The position numbers were made by a program, and so were the translations under genes. Shown here in pieces: positions 7,677 to 16,324 of a stretch of 64,000 bases of DNA (position 1 is the stretch's first letter; every line of letters begins with the position of its first letter). Below the pieces are notes generated by a model. The model did not search any database and was not told the DNA's origin. It saw only the letters and a program-made list of their open reading frames with translations. Where the stretch lies: contig NZ_NWTG01000016.1 in the NCBI RefSeq assembly GCF_002532045.1, positions 110,510 through 174,509 of the forward strand, written 5' to 3'. The stretch is from Bradyrhizobium sp. C9. Its GTDB lineage: Bacteria > Pseudomonadota > Alphaproteobacteria > Rhizobiales > Xanthobacteraceae.

Positions 7677-8482
7677 TGCCCGGCGACCACCTGCAGCTTT
7701 CGCAACCTCCTGCGGTTTCGCTAACGACCTGCAAGCGCGGCCATGCCCTGGTCGGCGACAACCTGCGGCACCACCCGCGCCGGGGATATCGGATCTGCGT
7801 CGCCTGCCTGAGAGAGGCCAAGGTCCGCTACCAGAGGCGCTATCCTGAGCGGATCAAAAGCCAGCGGGAGGCATGGCGAGCAGCAAATCCCGAGAAGGCT
7901 GCAACGATGAAGCTCGAATCCCAAAAGCGATATCGGGACCGGGCATCAAAGGATGGCACACTCTATTTTGGGTACACCAAGAACGTGCTCCAGGCTGTCG
8001 GCCGCGAGCGGCTGGAGGCGGCATTTGAGACCGTCCGACGCACCGGTCAGATGGCAGACATCTATCCCGTGATTGGCAGTGTCGGGCGCTGGCGCGCGAT
8101 ACGCCTGTTTTACCCGAAGATCGCAAATCGAATGGACGCCGCCTGGAAGCAGGGCCGCGTCAATAGCAAAGTCGAGATCATCAAGCCGGCGAAGCCCGCA
8201 ATCATTCGTCTGGCTGCGGTCGATCTCCTCGATCGCATCAACGCTGTCGTCCCGCGCGGGCTGCCACGGGATCAGCGCCAAGACATCGTCAGTGACATGG
8301 TCGAGGCGGTGTTCGCCGGTCATATCCGGCCCGATGCTATCGCCCAACACGTCGCCCAGTTCGTGCGCGCCAGCTTCCGGTCCGACCATAACAAGTTCGG
8401 ACCGCTTTCGCTCGACCTTCCCGCATTTCGAGAAGGCGACACTCCACTCATCGAGACCATCGACAAGGGGCTATGGCAATGA
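7673..8482 (+). CDS. Zinc-finger phage protein with sigma-region-like C-terminus
   Basis: A 269-residue protein. Residues 18-46 hold C-K-R-G-H then C-V-A-C, a zinc-binding module like that in HNH endonucleases, followed by a very basic helix (residues 47-90), but no HNH catalytic motif. The C-terminal 85 residues (LLDRINAVVPRGLPRDQRQDIVSDM, then FGPLSLDLPAF) resemble the sigma-70 region-2-like domain found in phage proteins of Rhizobiales. A DNA-binding or transcriptional role is inferred. It overlaps the next gene by ten bases. Confidence 0.6.
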   Translation: MMPGDHLQLSQPPAVSLTTCKRGHALVGDNLRHHPRRGYRICVACLREAKVRYQRRYPERIKSQREAWRAANPEKAATMKLESQKRYRDRASKDGTLYFGYTKNVLQAVGRERLEAAFETVRRTGQMADIYPVIGSVGRWRAIRLFYPKIANRMDAAWKQGRVNSKVEIIKPAKPAIIRLAAVDLLDRINAVVPRGLPRDQRQDIVSDMVEAVFAGHIRPDAIAQHVAQFVRASFRSDHNKFGPLSLDLPAFREGDTPLIETIDKGLWQ

Positions 8483-9027
8483 CTGCACTTGCGCACCAAA
8501 CACCGAACTTGAGCACCCCGATCCGGCGTCGAACCAAGATTGCAGGGCGGAAGGCACGTAAAGCTAAGATGCCCGATCCGATCAAGTTGAGGAATGAACT
8601 GCCGTTCTTTCTCAATGGCACGCAAAATCGCGAACCGTGCTATTGGAATGTCATTCCATCCGGGAACTATAGCCAAGACCTGAAAACAGGCGGCGAGTAC
8701 GCCCGCGCCTTCCTTCCCATGCTTATGTACAACGGCGGGGCCTCCGACCTTGGTGTCATCGTTGACGACATGGCTAAAGCCGCGCGCAAACTGCGCCCAG
8801 ACAGCAAGGGGCGCGCGATCGATGCCGTCGCGCTCGGCTTTCTCCTGGAGATCGGCGGCATCATTCAGGGGCTGATCGGCGCAACTGCTATCAGTACAGC
8901 AGCGATCAAGAGCCGCGATCGGAAACGTTGTGACGACATCGTTAAACTCGTCGAGAGCGGCGAGGTTTTCAAGGGCCTGCATCGCTCGACGCTATTTCAC
9001 AATCCGAACGCTAGCATTTTTGATTGA
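8473..9027 (+). CDS. Phage protein of unknown function
   Basis: A 184-residue protein. The N-terminal 40 residues are basic (RRRTKIAGRKARKAKMP); the middle has a WNVIPSGNYSQDLKTGGEYA segment; residues about 115-140 (ALGFLLEIGGIIQGLIGATA) are hydrophobic enough for a buried or membrane helix. Its first ten bases overlap the previous gene. No family recognised. Confidence 0.6.
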   Translation: MAMTALAHQTPNLSTPIRRRTKIAGRKARKAKMPDPIKLRNELPFFLNGTQNREPCYWNVIPSGNYSQDLKTGGEYARAFLPMLMYNGGASDLGVIVDDMAKAARKLRPDSKGRAIDAVALGFLLEIGGIIQGLIGATAISTAAIKSRDRKRCDDIVKLVESGEVFKGLHRSTLFHNPNASIFD

Positions 9028-9037
9028 AGAGTATCCA

Positions 9038-9826
9038 ATGATCGCCACACAATCAGTCCCAGCTCCGCCGATCTTTGTTCCAGCCGTTCCAGCAAGGAAC
9101 CACTTCGCTGCTCGGAACCGAGAGGAGCAGTCGAAACGCCGATTTCCGGAGCCCTCGGCGCCCCTAAGGAATCAGAAGTCGTTCTCGGATTTGTTCTGCG
9201 CTGAATACCTTCGTCGAGCGGCAACATTGGTTCGATCAATCCGGAAAAATCGGCGACACAAAAACTCAGCTTCGGCTGTGTTCGATGACGTGGAACGCGC
9301 ATATCGCGATATTGTCGCGGCGAGGAAACGGTTGGCCAAGCTGTGCAAGCAGCTTCCGGCGAACAGAACGAAGTCATTCCCCCTCGTTGTGCTTCCTCGA
9401 GAAGGTAGAGAAACAAGCTTCGCCAGCGAGGTGATCAGGTACTTTGACGATTGGATCAAAGAGGCTCGCGCTCAAGGGCAAGCTTGGATCGAAATCAATT
9501 GCATCAAAGAAAAAAAGATCGAACGTCTCAAAACGCTGAAGGCCCGTACTGACGCTTTGCTGGAGGATCAGAAACTATCTGGCCTCTACGCTCTCCGTGT
9601 CGAAACTGCGGCGCGCGAGTCCGCACTTCACAGCCTGACGTTCGAGGCCTGCTTTTCAATCAAGCTTACGTCTCGGCTGGATTGCCAGAAAGCTGCCCAC
9701 CTCATTCGCACTTTAGCCAAGTGGGAAGTTGCTCGTCCCGAATACCGGATCGAGTTCAATCCCTATCAGATAGCAGCTCTGAGCAAGCGCCTTATGACAG
9801 CGCTCGCCAACCCTTCATTTCGGTAA
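9038..9826 (+). CDS. Helical phage protein of unknown function
   Basis: A 262-residue, strongly basic and helical protein; the ATG at 9038 is preceded by GAAGAG and lies ten bases after the previous stop. Its base composition is visibly more AT-rich than the neighbours, pointing to a separate origin within the element. No domain recognised. Confidence 0.55.
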   Translation: MIATQSVPAPPIFVPAVPARNHFAARNREEQSKRRFPEPSAPLRNQKSFSDLFCAEYLRRAATLVRSIRKNRRHKNSASAVFDDVERAYRDIVAARKRLAKLCKQLPANRTKSFPLVVLPREGRETSFASEVIRYFDDWIKEARAQGQAWIEINCIKEKKIERLKTLKARTDALLEDQKLSGLYALRVETAARESALHSLTFEACFSIKLTSRLDCQKAAHLIRTLAKWEVARPEYRIEFNPYQIAALSKRLMTALANPSFR

Positions 9827-9834
9827 AGCTCCCG

Positions 9835-10470
9835 ATGTCGGCACGCCCCACTACTGACATCGGCACGACGGACGCGACGGCCCCTGCCCCAGGCTCGTCG
9901 CGTCCGTCCTCCCAAATGAAGATGGGAAATCGCACTGCGGAAGTCGATCAGCCGATGCTGCAGATGCTTCTGTCGGACATCTACAACCAGTTCGAGGGTT
10001 CGCAGGAAATGGAAGAGTACCGGGACCGTCACAACATCAATTCAGCCGCCGTGCTGACCGTAATTGACGATGAGACCGCGGCCGCTTTGGTTGAGCATCT
10101 AAAGCCACGGATCGAAGGAAAGACTGTCGTCGAGATCGGCGGCGGTATCGGCCTGCTTTCCCTCCACATTGCGAGGGTGGCGAAGCGTGTCTACTGCTTC
10201 GAGGCAAACCCGCTCTGGTCTTGGACCTTCGCCAAAGTCCTTCTAAGCCAGAAGCCGAAGAACATCTCATACATATTCGGTGCCGCTGACGAGTTCGTCG
10301 GGACCATCCAAGCCGACGTCACGGTGATCGCCACCCACTCCGATATTGCCGGGATGAGACTCGTTGGACAGCAATTCGCGCCGGCCGTCATCGACATCTA
10401 CGGCGAGATCATAGACACGAACCCGGAAGCCTTCGACCCGTTCGCGCGCCGGGCAAGGTATTACGCCTGA
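9835..10470 (+). CDS. SAM-dependent class I methyltransferase (phage)
   Basis: A 211-residue protein from the ATG at 9835. After a disordered first 30 residues, motif I reads VVEIGGGIGLLSLHIA with an acidic residue (FEAN) at the end of the second strand, as in Rossmann methyltransferases that bind S-adenosylmethionine. The substrate cannot be told: no DPPY/NPPY motif of adenine-specific DNA methylases and no PCQ motif of cytosine methylases is present, which speaks for a protein or small-molecule target. Confidence 0.75.
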   Translation: MSARPTTDIGTTDATAPAPGSSRPSSQMKMGNRTAEVDQPMLQMLLSDIYNQFEGSQEMEEYRDRHNINSAAVLTVIDDETAAALVEHLKPRIEGKTVVEIGGGIGLLSLHIARVAKRVYCFEANPLWSWTFAKVLLSQKPKNISYIFGAADEFVGTIQADVTVIATHSDIAGMRLVGQQFAPAVIDIYGEIIDTNPEAFDPFARRARYYA

Positions 10471-10474
10471 AGTC

Positions 10475-10819
10475 ATGGCCGAGGTCGACAAAACCGCCCC
10501 CATGAGGCTTGCAGACGCCGTCAGGATCGCCTTTCCTAAGGGCGGTATGACGGTCGCCGGACTGCGCCGCGAGATCAACCGGGGCCGGCTGATCCCTGAG
10601 AAGATCGCCGGCAAGCACTTTGTGACCTTGGCCGGTATTGAGGAGATGCGAAGGAAATGCCGCGTAGAAGCAAAGGAGCCAGGCTCGAGCTTCGCCCTGC
10701 CCGGCGCGACGCCTCCGGAAGGATCACCCACCGAGCGACCTGGATCATCCGAGATGGCCCCAAGTATCGCGGCACAGGATGCCTTGAGCATGAAGTTGCA
10801 AAGGCTGAGCGAGCGCTAA
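10475..10819 (+). CDS. Excisionase-like protein (Xis)
   Basis: A 114-residue protein. Residues 10-62 (RLADAVRIAFPKGGMTVAGLRREINRG, then GKHFVTLAGIEEM) form a winged helix of the MerR/excisionase type that would bend attachment-site DNA. The last 50 residues look unstructured and share 163 bases, in another frame, with the start of the integrase gene. Position just upstream of the integrase supports the call. Confidence 0.75.
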   Translation: MAEVDKTAPMRLADAVRIAFPKGGMTVAGLRREINRGRLIPEKIAGKHFVTLAGIEEMRRKCRVEAKEPGSSFALPGATPPEGSPTERPGSSEMAPSIAAQDALSMKLQRLSER

Positions 10820-11886
10820 AGGCATACATCGACGGGAAATACTCGCCGCAGCGCAAGGAACGTGACATCGACACCATCCCGATCGCCGATGTGCTGTCCA
10901 TATTCGTCGATGATCGGCCGGACCTTTACGGCGACGACGCCCCCGATTCCAAGAAGTACGTTTCCAGGATGAAGCGCCTCAACGCCTTTTGGGGCAAGCT
11001 GATGCTGGGTGAGGTCAACAAGGCGAAGTCCAACGAATACGTCAAGGAGCGGGGCAACAAGGGCGGAGCTCGCCGCGACCTGGAAGACCTGCGATCGGCA
11101 ATTACCCACCACGCGGACGAGGGACTGCACCGCGGCATAGTCAAGGTGAAACTGCCGAAGAAGGGCGAGCCTCGCGATGGATGGTTGACGCGGGACATGG
11201 CCGCCAGGCTGATTTGGGTCTGCTGGCGGGCCCGAGAGATCCAGACGGTGCACCGCGGGCCGAACAAGGGGCAGAAGATCGAGACCGAGAAGCGGCCCCT
11301 GCGCCATCTGGCGCGGTTTATCGTCATAGGCATCTATAGCGGAACCCGGGCTGGTGCGATCGCCTCAGCCTCGCCGATCGCGGCTATCGGGCGGTCCTTC
11401 GTCGACCTGGAGCGGGGCGTCTATTACCGGCGCCGGCAGGGACAGGCGCAGACCAACAAGCGCCAGCCGCCCATGCCGATCCCTCCTCGCCTGCTGGCGC
11501 ACCTGCGGCGCTGGCACGCGCGCGGCATCATCAAGCGCCATTTCGTCGAGTTCAATGGCCAGCCGGTGGCGTCGGTCAAGACGGCCTTCGCGCGCGCTGT
11601 GAAGCTCGCAAAGCTGGGCAAGGGCATCTCGCCGCACACCCTCCGGCACACCGCTGCGACCTGGCTGATGCAAAACGGCACCGAGCCATGGCAGGCCGCC
11701 GGCTATCTCGGCATGTCAGTGGAGACCCTGCTGAGGGTCTATGGCCATCATCATCCCGACTTCCTGGCGGACGCTGTCGAGAAGATGACAGCGAAGCCAA
11801 AGCGGCGATCTACCGCCACAGCTACGCCACAGAAACGCAGTGAACAAACCGAGACGAACGTTATCAAACTGCCGAAAAAATCATGA
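10657..11886 (+). CDS. Tyrosine-type site-specific integrase
   Basis: A 409-residue tyrosine recombinase. The N-terminal 160 residues hold the arm-type and core-binding domains. The catalytic domain shows Arg231 in SGTRAGA, His327-x2-Arg330 in HTLRHTAATWL and a candidate nucleophile Tyr362 in LLRVYGHHHPDF. The start inside the excisionase gene is kept because the first residues continue the domain without another good start. The stop lies about 30 bases before the tRNA-like attachment site, the usual integrase/att arrangement. Confidence 0.93.
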   Translation: MPRRSKGARLELRPARRDASGRITHRATWIIRDGPKYRGTGCLEHEVAKAERALKAYIDGKYSPQRKERDIDTIPIADVLSIFVDDRPDLYGDDAPDSKKYVSRMKRLNAFWGKLMLGEVNKAKSNEYVKERGNKGGARRDLEDLRSAITHHADEGLHRGIVKVKLPKKGEPRDGWLTRDMAARLIWVCWRAREIQTVHRGPNKGQKIETEKRPLRHLARFIVIGIYSGTRAGAIASASPIAAIGRSFVDLERGVYYRRRQGQAQTNKRQPPMPIPPRLLAHLRRWHARGIIKRHFVEFNGQPVASVKTAFARAVKLAKLGKGISPHTLRHTAATWLMQNGTEPWQAAGYLGMSVETLLRVYGHHHPDFLADAVEKMTAKPKRRSTATATPQKRSEQTETNVIKLPKKS

Positions 11887-11917
11887 GTTTCCAACGAACC
11901 TATGCATCTTTCCGGCG

Positions 11918-11962
11918 CTCATAACGGTCTGGTTGCAGGTTCGAGTCCTGCCGGGCCCACCA
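11918..11962 (+). other. attR: 3' half of a tRNA-Met(CAU)-like gene
   Basis: From the anticodon loop CTCATAA (11918-11924) the sequence follows tRNA rules: 3' anticodon arm CGGTC, five-base variable loop, T-arm GCAGG-TTCGAGT-CCTGC, acceptor strand CGGGCCC, discriminator A and encoded CCA. The bases before the loop do not pair and there is no D-arm, so only the 3' half is present. An integrase that crosses over in the anticodon loop leaves exactly this scar. The intact tRNA should lie left of the window. Confidence 0.85.
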
Positions 11963-12062
11963 AAGAGATCAATGTCCTACCGGATTCTCGTTGCCCGCAG
12001 CGCGACGACCGCACCAGAAACGTGCACTTTTGTGGGAGCGGTCCGCGCTCCGCGGAGACCTT

Positions 12063-12257
12063 TCACCGCCCCAGATCCGGCTCGACAAGAAGTTGAACTC
12101 CGACGATGCGCTCGATAAGCATGAGGGGCCTGTCGGCGCGCTGCGAGACAGGGAGGGCCGGCACCGAGACCGTCGGCGTGACGATCACGTCGGCCTGGTC
12201 GAACAGGGCTTGCACCCGTCTCAGCAGGTCGGTTCGCGCGAACAGCGCATTGCGCAC
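12063..12257 (-). pseudogene. C-terminal fragment of an amidase-signature enzyme
   Basis: The reverse-strand frame reads RTDLLRRVQALFDQADV followed by IVTPTVSVPALPV, the conserved region near the C-terminus of amidase / GatA-like enzymes. Neither the catalytic Ser-cisSer-Lys region nor the rest is present. It starts abruptly at the junction with the binding-protein fragment on the other strand. Confidence 0.65.
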
Positions 12258-12258
12258 G

Positions 12259-12348
12259 GCCTGCGATTACTACAAGGCGCTGGCGACCATTCAGGGTGAC
12301 CAGGCATTCCGGCCGCTTTCCGAGAGCGAGTGTCCGCTGATCAAGTAG
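12259..12348 (+). pseudogene. C-terminal fragment of a LivJ-type ABC binding protein
   Basis: The frame CDYYKALATIQGDQAF, RPLSESECPLIK then stop matches the end of the intact binding protein at 56192-57397 (WDYYDIVATIPAEQAF, RPLGEGGCELVSQ). Only about 29 residues remain. It is fused at about 12257 to the oppositely oriented amidase fragment, a clear deletion or recombination scar. Confidence 0.75.
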
Positions 12349-12393
12349 AACTGCGTTTCGCCGACCGGAGGTGCTGCATCGCTACGGGAAACG

Positions 12394-13515
12394 CTAACGC
12401 GTACCCAGGCCGCGCGCATTCGCGACCTGCATCGGCTCGAATTCGTGAACCTTCTCGGGCCGCAGCTTGCGATAGACCGGCGCCACGCTGCGATCCTCAT
12501 CCACCAGCGTCAAGCGGTCGATCTCGGTCAGATCCTTGGGCGTGAACGCGATCTCCAGTGCCCCGATGTTCTGGGAAATGTGTTCGGGTTTGTCCGCTCC
12601 GGCGATGACCGTCGACATCGCCGGACGCGACAACAGCCATGCCAGCGACATCTGTGGCAGCGTCCACCCCCTCGATTCGGCGAACGCCTTGAGCTTCTCC
12701 TGGACGTCCCAGTTGCGCCGACTGTTCCATGCCGCGTAGCTCGGGCTCGCGGCGGCACGCGTGCCAGGAATTGCCGGCGCATCCCGCCGGTACATGCCGG
12801 TCAGCAACCCTCCTGCCAACGGAAAGTACGAGTTCATGCCGATGCCATACCTGACGCAGAACGGCACCATGCGCTTCTCGATGTCGCGGTAGAGCAGGCT
12901 GTAGTGGTCCTGTGTCGAGATGAACTTCTGAAGATTGTGTTTCTCGGCGATCCAGAACGCCTCGCAGATCTCCCATTCGAAAAAGTTGGCGACGCCGAGG
13001 TACCGCACCTTGCCAGCGTGGACCAGATCGTCCAGCGCGCCGAGCGTCTCCTCGATCGGCGTGCGGCGGTCCGGCCAGTGCACCTGGTAAAGATCGATGT
13101 AATCAGTCTTGAGCCGCCGCAGGCTCGCTTCGCAGGCCCGCACGATGTGAAGCCGCGACGTCCCGATATCGTTTGGACCGTGATCCATCCGGTTGCTGAA
13201 CTTGGTGGCGATCACCGCGCGTTCCCGTCGGCCGGACAGCGCCGCGCCGAGCCTCTCCTCGGACGTGCCGATGCCATAGCTGTCGGCCGTGTCGAAATAG
13301 TTGATGCCGCGGTCCATCGCGTGGTGCACCACGGCCTCGGCGCCCTTCGCATCGACGAACTCGCCGAAGGAAAAGCAACCGACACCCATCTCGGATACAG
13401 TTAGTCCGGACTTGCCGACCCTGCGGTACTTCATGCCGCCGGCGCTTTGCACCTCAAGCCCGATCGCGGTGACTTTCGCACCTGCACGTGTCGCTTCGGA
13501 CGCTGAGACGGTCAT
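12394..13515 (-). CDS. Aldo/keto reductase
   Basis: A 373-residue AKR-superfamily oxidoreductase. The catalytic tetrad is visible: Asp75 and Tyr80 in FDTADSYG, Lys105 in IATKF, His146 in YQVHWPD. NADPH use is expected from the family. The start with GGGAGG four bases upstream is kept, giving a 27-residue extension before the usual MKYRRVGKSG beginning. It is the last gene of the UGSC operon, 23 bases after the permease, so it may reduce an aldehyde or ketone produced from the imported compound. Confidence 0.9.
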   Translation of the reverse strand: MTVSASEATRAGAKVTAIGLEVQSAGGMKYRRVGKSGLTVSEMGVGCFSFGEFVDAKGAEAVVHHAMDRGINYFDTADSYGIGTSEERLGAALSGRRERAVIATKFSNRMDHGPNDIGTSRLHIVRACEASLRRLKTDYIDLYQVHWPDRRTPIEETLGALDDLVHAGKVRYLGVANFFEWEICEAFWIAEKHNLQKFISTQDHYSLLYRDIEKRMVPFCVRYGIGMNSYFPLAGGLLTGMYRRDAPAIPGTRAAASPSYAAWNSRRNWDVQEKLKAFAESRGWTLPQMSLAWLLSRPAMSTVIAGADKPEHISQNIGALEIAFTPKDLTEIDRLTLVDEDRSVAPVYRKLRPEKVHEFEPMQVANARGLGTR

Positions 13516-13538
13516 TGGAGCCTCCCGTTTTTCTTGCG

Positions 13539-14387
13539 TTATTTGTTGTTGTCCTGCCAGACGAACAGGCGCCCACCCAGCGCGAGCAACAGCCGGTCAA
13601 CGGCAAATCCCATGCCTGCGATGACCAGGATGCCGCTCCACATCAGCGCGGGATCGAACGAGCGTTCGGCAAACATGATGAGATAGCCGAGACCGTCATT
13701 GGCCGCGATCAGCTCGGACGCGACGATCAGCAGGAATGCCGTCGAGGTGGCGACGCGAAGGCCGGCAAACACGATAGGCAGCGCGGCCGGCAGGACGACA
13801 TGCCAGATCAGCTGGCGCTGGCTGGCGCCCTTGGTCAGAGCGTTCCAGATGAAGAACTTGTCGACATTCTTCACACCGGTATAGGTGTTGATCACGATCG
13901 GGAAGAAACAGCCGAGGAAGATCAGTCCGATTTTGGAGGCATCACCGATCCCGAGAAAGATCATCATCAGCGGGAACAGCGCGAGCTTGGGTGTCGGAAA
14001 CAGCGCCGAGATCAGCGGGTCGAGAAAGCTTTCAATGACGCGGACGCGCCCCATCAGGACGCCGGCGCCGATGCCGGCGACCGCGGCCAGACCGAGCCCG
14101 GCACCGGCCCGCATGAAGCTGACCCCGATGTGATGCAGGAGCTCATGGGTGACGAAGACCTCCTGGTAGAAGGTTCTGGCGACATCCTCGAGCGGCGGCA
14201 TGAACATCGGATCGAGCAGATCGAGGCGCGACAGGATTTCCCAGATCAGAAAGATCAGGAACACCGGATAGTAGCGGACGACCGCCGCAAACCTGATCCG
14301 GTGGAGTTCGGCGGCGGGCGACTTTGGCGCACCCGGCCCCTCGCCTTCAGCACGCGAGGCGGAATCGGATACCGTCACGATCGTCAT
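13539..14387 (-). CDS. ABC transporter permease, SsuC/TauC type
   Basis: A 282-residue membrane protein with about six helices and the inner-membrane-component loop (VLPAALPIVFAGLRVATSTAF) of nitrate/sulfonate/taurine importers. The ATG at 14387 overlaps the ATPase stop by four bases. Family members import sulfonates, nitrate, bicarbonate, thiamine precursors or aromatic acids; the neighbours favour an organic substrate. Confidence 0.92.
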   Translation of the reverse strand: MTIVTVSDSASRAEGEGPGAPKSPAAELHRIRFAAVVRYYPVFLIFLIWEILSRLDLLDPMFMPPLEDVARTFYQEVFVTHELLHHIGVSFMRAGAGLGLAAVAGIGAGVLMGRVRVIESFLDPLISALFPTPKLALFPLMMIFLGIGDASKIGLIFLGCFFPIVINTYTGVKNVDKFFIWNALTKGASQRQLIWHVVLPAALPIVFAGLRVATSTAFLLIVASELIAANDGLGYLIMFAERSFDPALMWSGILVIAGMGFAVDRLLLALGGRLFVWQDNNK

Positions 14388-15193
14388 CCGATCACCTCCA
14401 TGGTTTCCTGGCGAATCGCCGACCAGATATGGCCGCGCAGCCTGCCGAACTCCGGCAGCGTGCGCGTCTCCTGCCGCGGACGCGGCAGATCGACCCGGAC
14501 CACCTCCTTGACCCGTCCCGGCAGTGGCGACATCACGACGATCCGGTCCGAGAGCAGCACCGCCTCGTCGATGCTGTGGGTCACGAACAGCACGGTCTTG
14601 CGGTCGCGCTCCCATAGTTGCAGCAACTGATCCTGCAGAACCTCGCGCGAGAGCGAATCCAGCGCACCGAACGGCTCGTCCATCAAGAACACGCTCGGGC
14701 CGCAGGCCAGCATCTGGGCGATCGCGATGCGCTGCTTCATGCCGCCGGAGAGCTCCCGCGGATAGAAGTTCGCGAACTTGCTCAAGCCGACCATGTCGAG
14801 ATAGCGCGCTACCAGCGAACGCCGCTCGCTCTCCGCAACGCCACGCATCTGCGGGCCGAATGCGACGTTCTCGGCAACCGTCCGCCACGGAAAGATACTG
14901 GAATTCTGCAGCACCAGCCCGCGGTCCGGGTCCGGGCCGACGATCGGCTTACCGTCCACCAGCACCTCGCCGTCGCTGGATCGGAGCAGGCCTGCGATGA
15001 TGTAGAGCAATGTCGACTTGCCGCAGCCCGACGGGCCGACGATGCTGACGAATTCGCCGCGATGCGCCTGCAGATCGACCCGGTCGAGCGCCAGCAAGTC
15101 GCGGCCTCGGCCCGAGCTGAAGCGCTGGCTGATCCGCCGCACATCAACGTGAACGGCAGCCGCATCGGGATGAGTGATGGCCGCGCTCGTCAT
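14384..15193 (-). CDS. ABC transporter ATPase, SsuB/TauB type
   Basis: A 269-residue ATPase. Walker A GPSGCGKS (53-60), signature LSGGMKQR (near 153) and Walker B VFLMDEPFGALD are complete. The ATG at 15193 forms an ATGA overlap with the binding-protein stop and the gene overlaps the permease in the same way, so the three importer subunits are translationally coupled. Confidence 0.94.
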   Translation of the reverse strand: MTSAAITHPDAAAVHVDVRRISQRFSSGRGRDLLALDRVDLQAHRGEFVSIVGPSGCGKSTLLYIIAGLLRSSDGEVLVDGKPIVGPDPDRGLVLQNSSIFPWRTVAENVAFGPQMRGVAESERRSLVARYLDMVGLSKFANFYPRELSGGMKQRIAIAQMLACGPSVFLMDEPFGALDSLSREVLQDQLLQLWERDRKTVLFVTHSIDEAVLLSDRIVVMSPLPGRVKEVVRVDLPRPRQETRTLPEFGRLRGHIWSAIRQETMEVIG

Positions 15194-16263
15194 TGGCTGA
15201 CCACCTTGTCCTCGTCCCATTTCATGCCGAGCCGCCCATAGGCCTTGCGCAGGTAGCTGATGTCGACGATCTGCTCGTAGGTCACCACCGGCTTGCCGCG
15301 AAGCTGACCGGACTCGGTCAGGATCTTGCCGTAGGCTACGAACGTCGCCTTGGGCAGATCGAGAGGGTTCAACAGATCCCGTTCGCGGCCGGTTGACGCG
15401 ATGCGCAGCTTGAAGAAGGCCTCGTTGGTGTCGGTATCGAGCTTCAACGCTTTCGCCATGATCTCCTTGACCTTCACGCCACCATTTTGCGTGACATCGT
15501 CCTCGATGAATTTCCGCGTCGTCAGCATCCCCATCAGGAACCGCACGGCCTCCTCCTCGTGATCCCTGAGCCAGTCGGCGCGCGCGGTGATGACTTGCGA
15601 CATATCGATCGCGATTTGCGTGATCTCATCGCTGGTCATCAACTGCGTGGTTGGTATGCGTTGCGACACATGGTAGGCGCCGATCGCCGTCATGACGGCG
15701 GCATCCACTTCGTTGTGAACCAGCGCGCCCTCCATCTGCGTATACGGCATGCTCAGGAACCTGACGCCGTTCGGGTCGACGCCGGCTTCCCGGAACCTGT
15801 CGCGGAGAGCGAGGTACCAATTCGACGACAAGCCGAACACCGCGATCCGCTTGCCAGCCAGGTCCTTGAGCGATTGCACTCCGGTGTCCTTGCGAGCGGT
15901 CAGATTGACCGCCGACCAGCGGTTTCCCTGCTTGTCGGTGAACGCATATTCGACGGCCGCGATCACCTTGAGCGGTGCGCCGAGCGACGTCATCTGTAGT
16001 GTCGGCACAGGCGCTACGGCTGCAAGATCGACCTGTCGTGCCGTCAGCGCTTCGAGCTCCGGCGCGTTGTCGTTGAAACTCTGCAAATCGAGTTTCAGCC
16101 CCTGGGCTTCGTAGGTCCGCTGCTCGAAACCGACCCAGAACGGCGCAACCGGCGTCGAGGCCTGCCATCCGAAGCGCAGCGGCCGGGGCTGGAGGTCTTG
16201 CGCCTGAACCGCGGGCGCGGCGAACAGGGTCAGCGCAAGTCCTATCAATGCCGTTCTCAACAT
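15190..16263 (-). CDS. ABC substrate-binding protein, SsuA/TauA/NMT1 type
   Basis: A 357-residue periplasmic protein. The signal peptide MLRTALIGLALTLFAAPAVQA is followed by the NMT1/SsuA-like fold (LRFGWQ, VDLAAVAPVPTLQ, DAAVMTAIGAYHV). The start is fixed by GGGAGGG shortly before the ATG. Binding proteins of this class carry sulfonates, taurine, nitrate or thiamine precursors; the residues do not name the ligand. Confidence 0.9.
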   Translation of the reverse strand: MLRTALIGLALTLFAAPAVQAQDLQPRPLRFGWQASTPVAPFWVGFEQRTYEAQGLKLDLQSFNDNAPELEALTARQVDLAAVAPVPTLQMTSLGAPLKVIAAVEYAFTDKQGNRWSAVNLTARKDTGVQSLKDLAGKRIAVFGLSSNWYLALRDRFREAGVDPNGVRFLSMPYTQMEGALVHNEVDAAVMTAIGAYHVSQRIPTTQLMTSDEITQIAIDMSQVITARADWLRDHEEEAVRFLMGMLTTRKFIEDDVTQNGGVKVKEIMAKALKLDTDTNEAFFKLRIASTGRERDLLNPLDLPKATFVAYGKILTESGQLRGKPVVTYEQIVDISYLRKAYGRLGMKWDEDKVVSQ

Positions 16264-16324
16264 CGCTCCCTCCCGTGGTTCGGCGATTTTCTCGCCTTCT
16301 TGATCATTTGCCGCGGCGAAGCCG

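Noticed and set aside
11885..11962. Complete tRNA gene at the attachment site
   Set aside because: No D-arm or 5' acceptor strand is present and the 5' anticodon arm does not pair.
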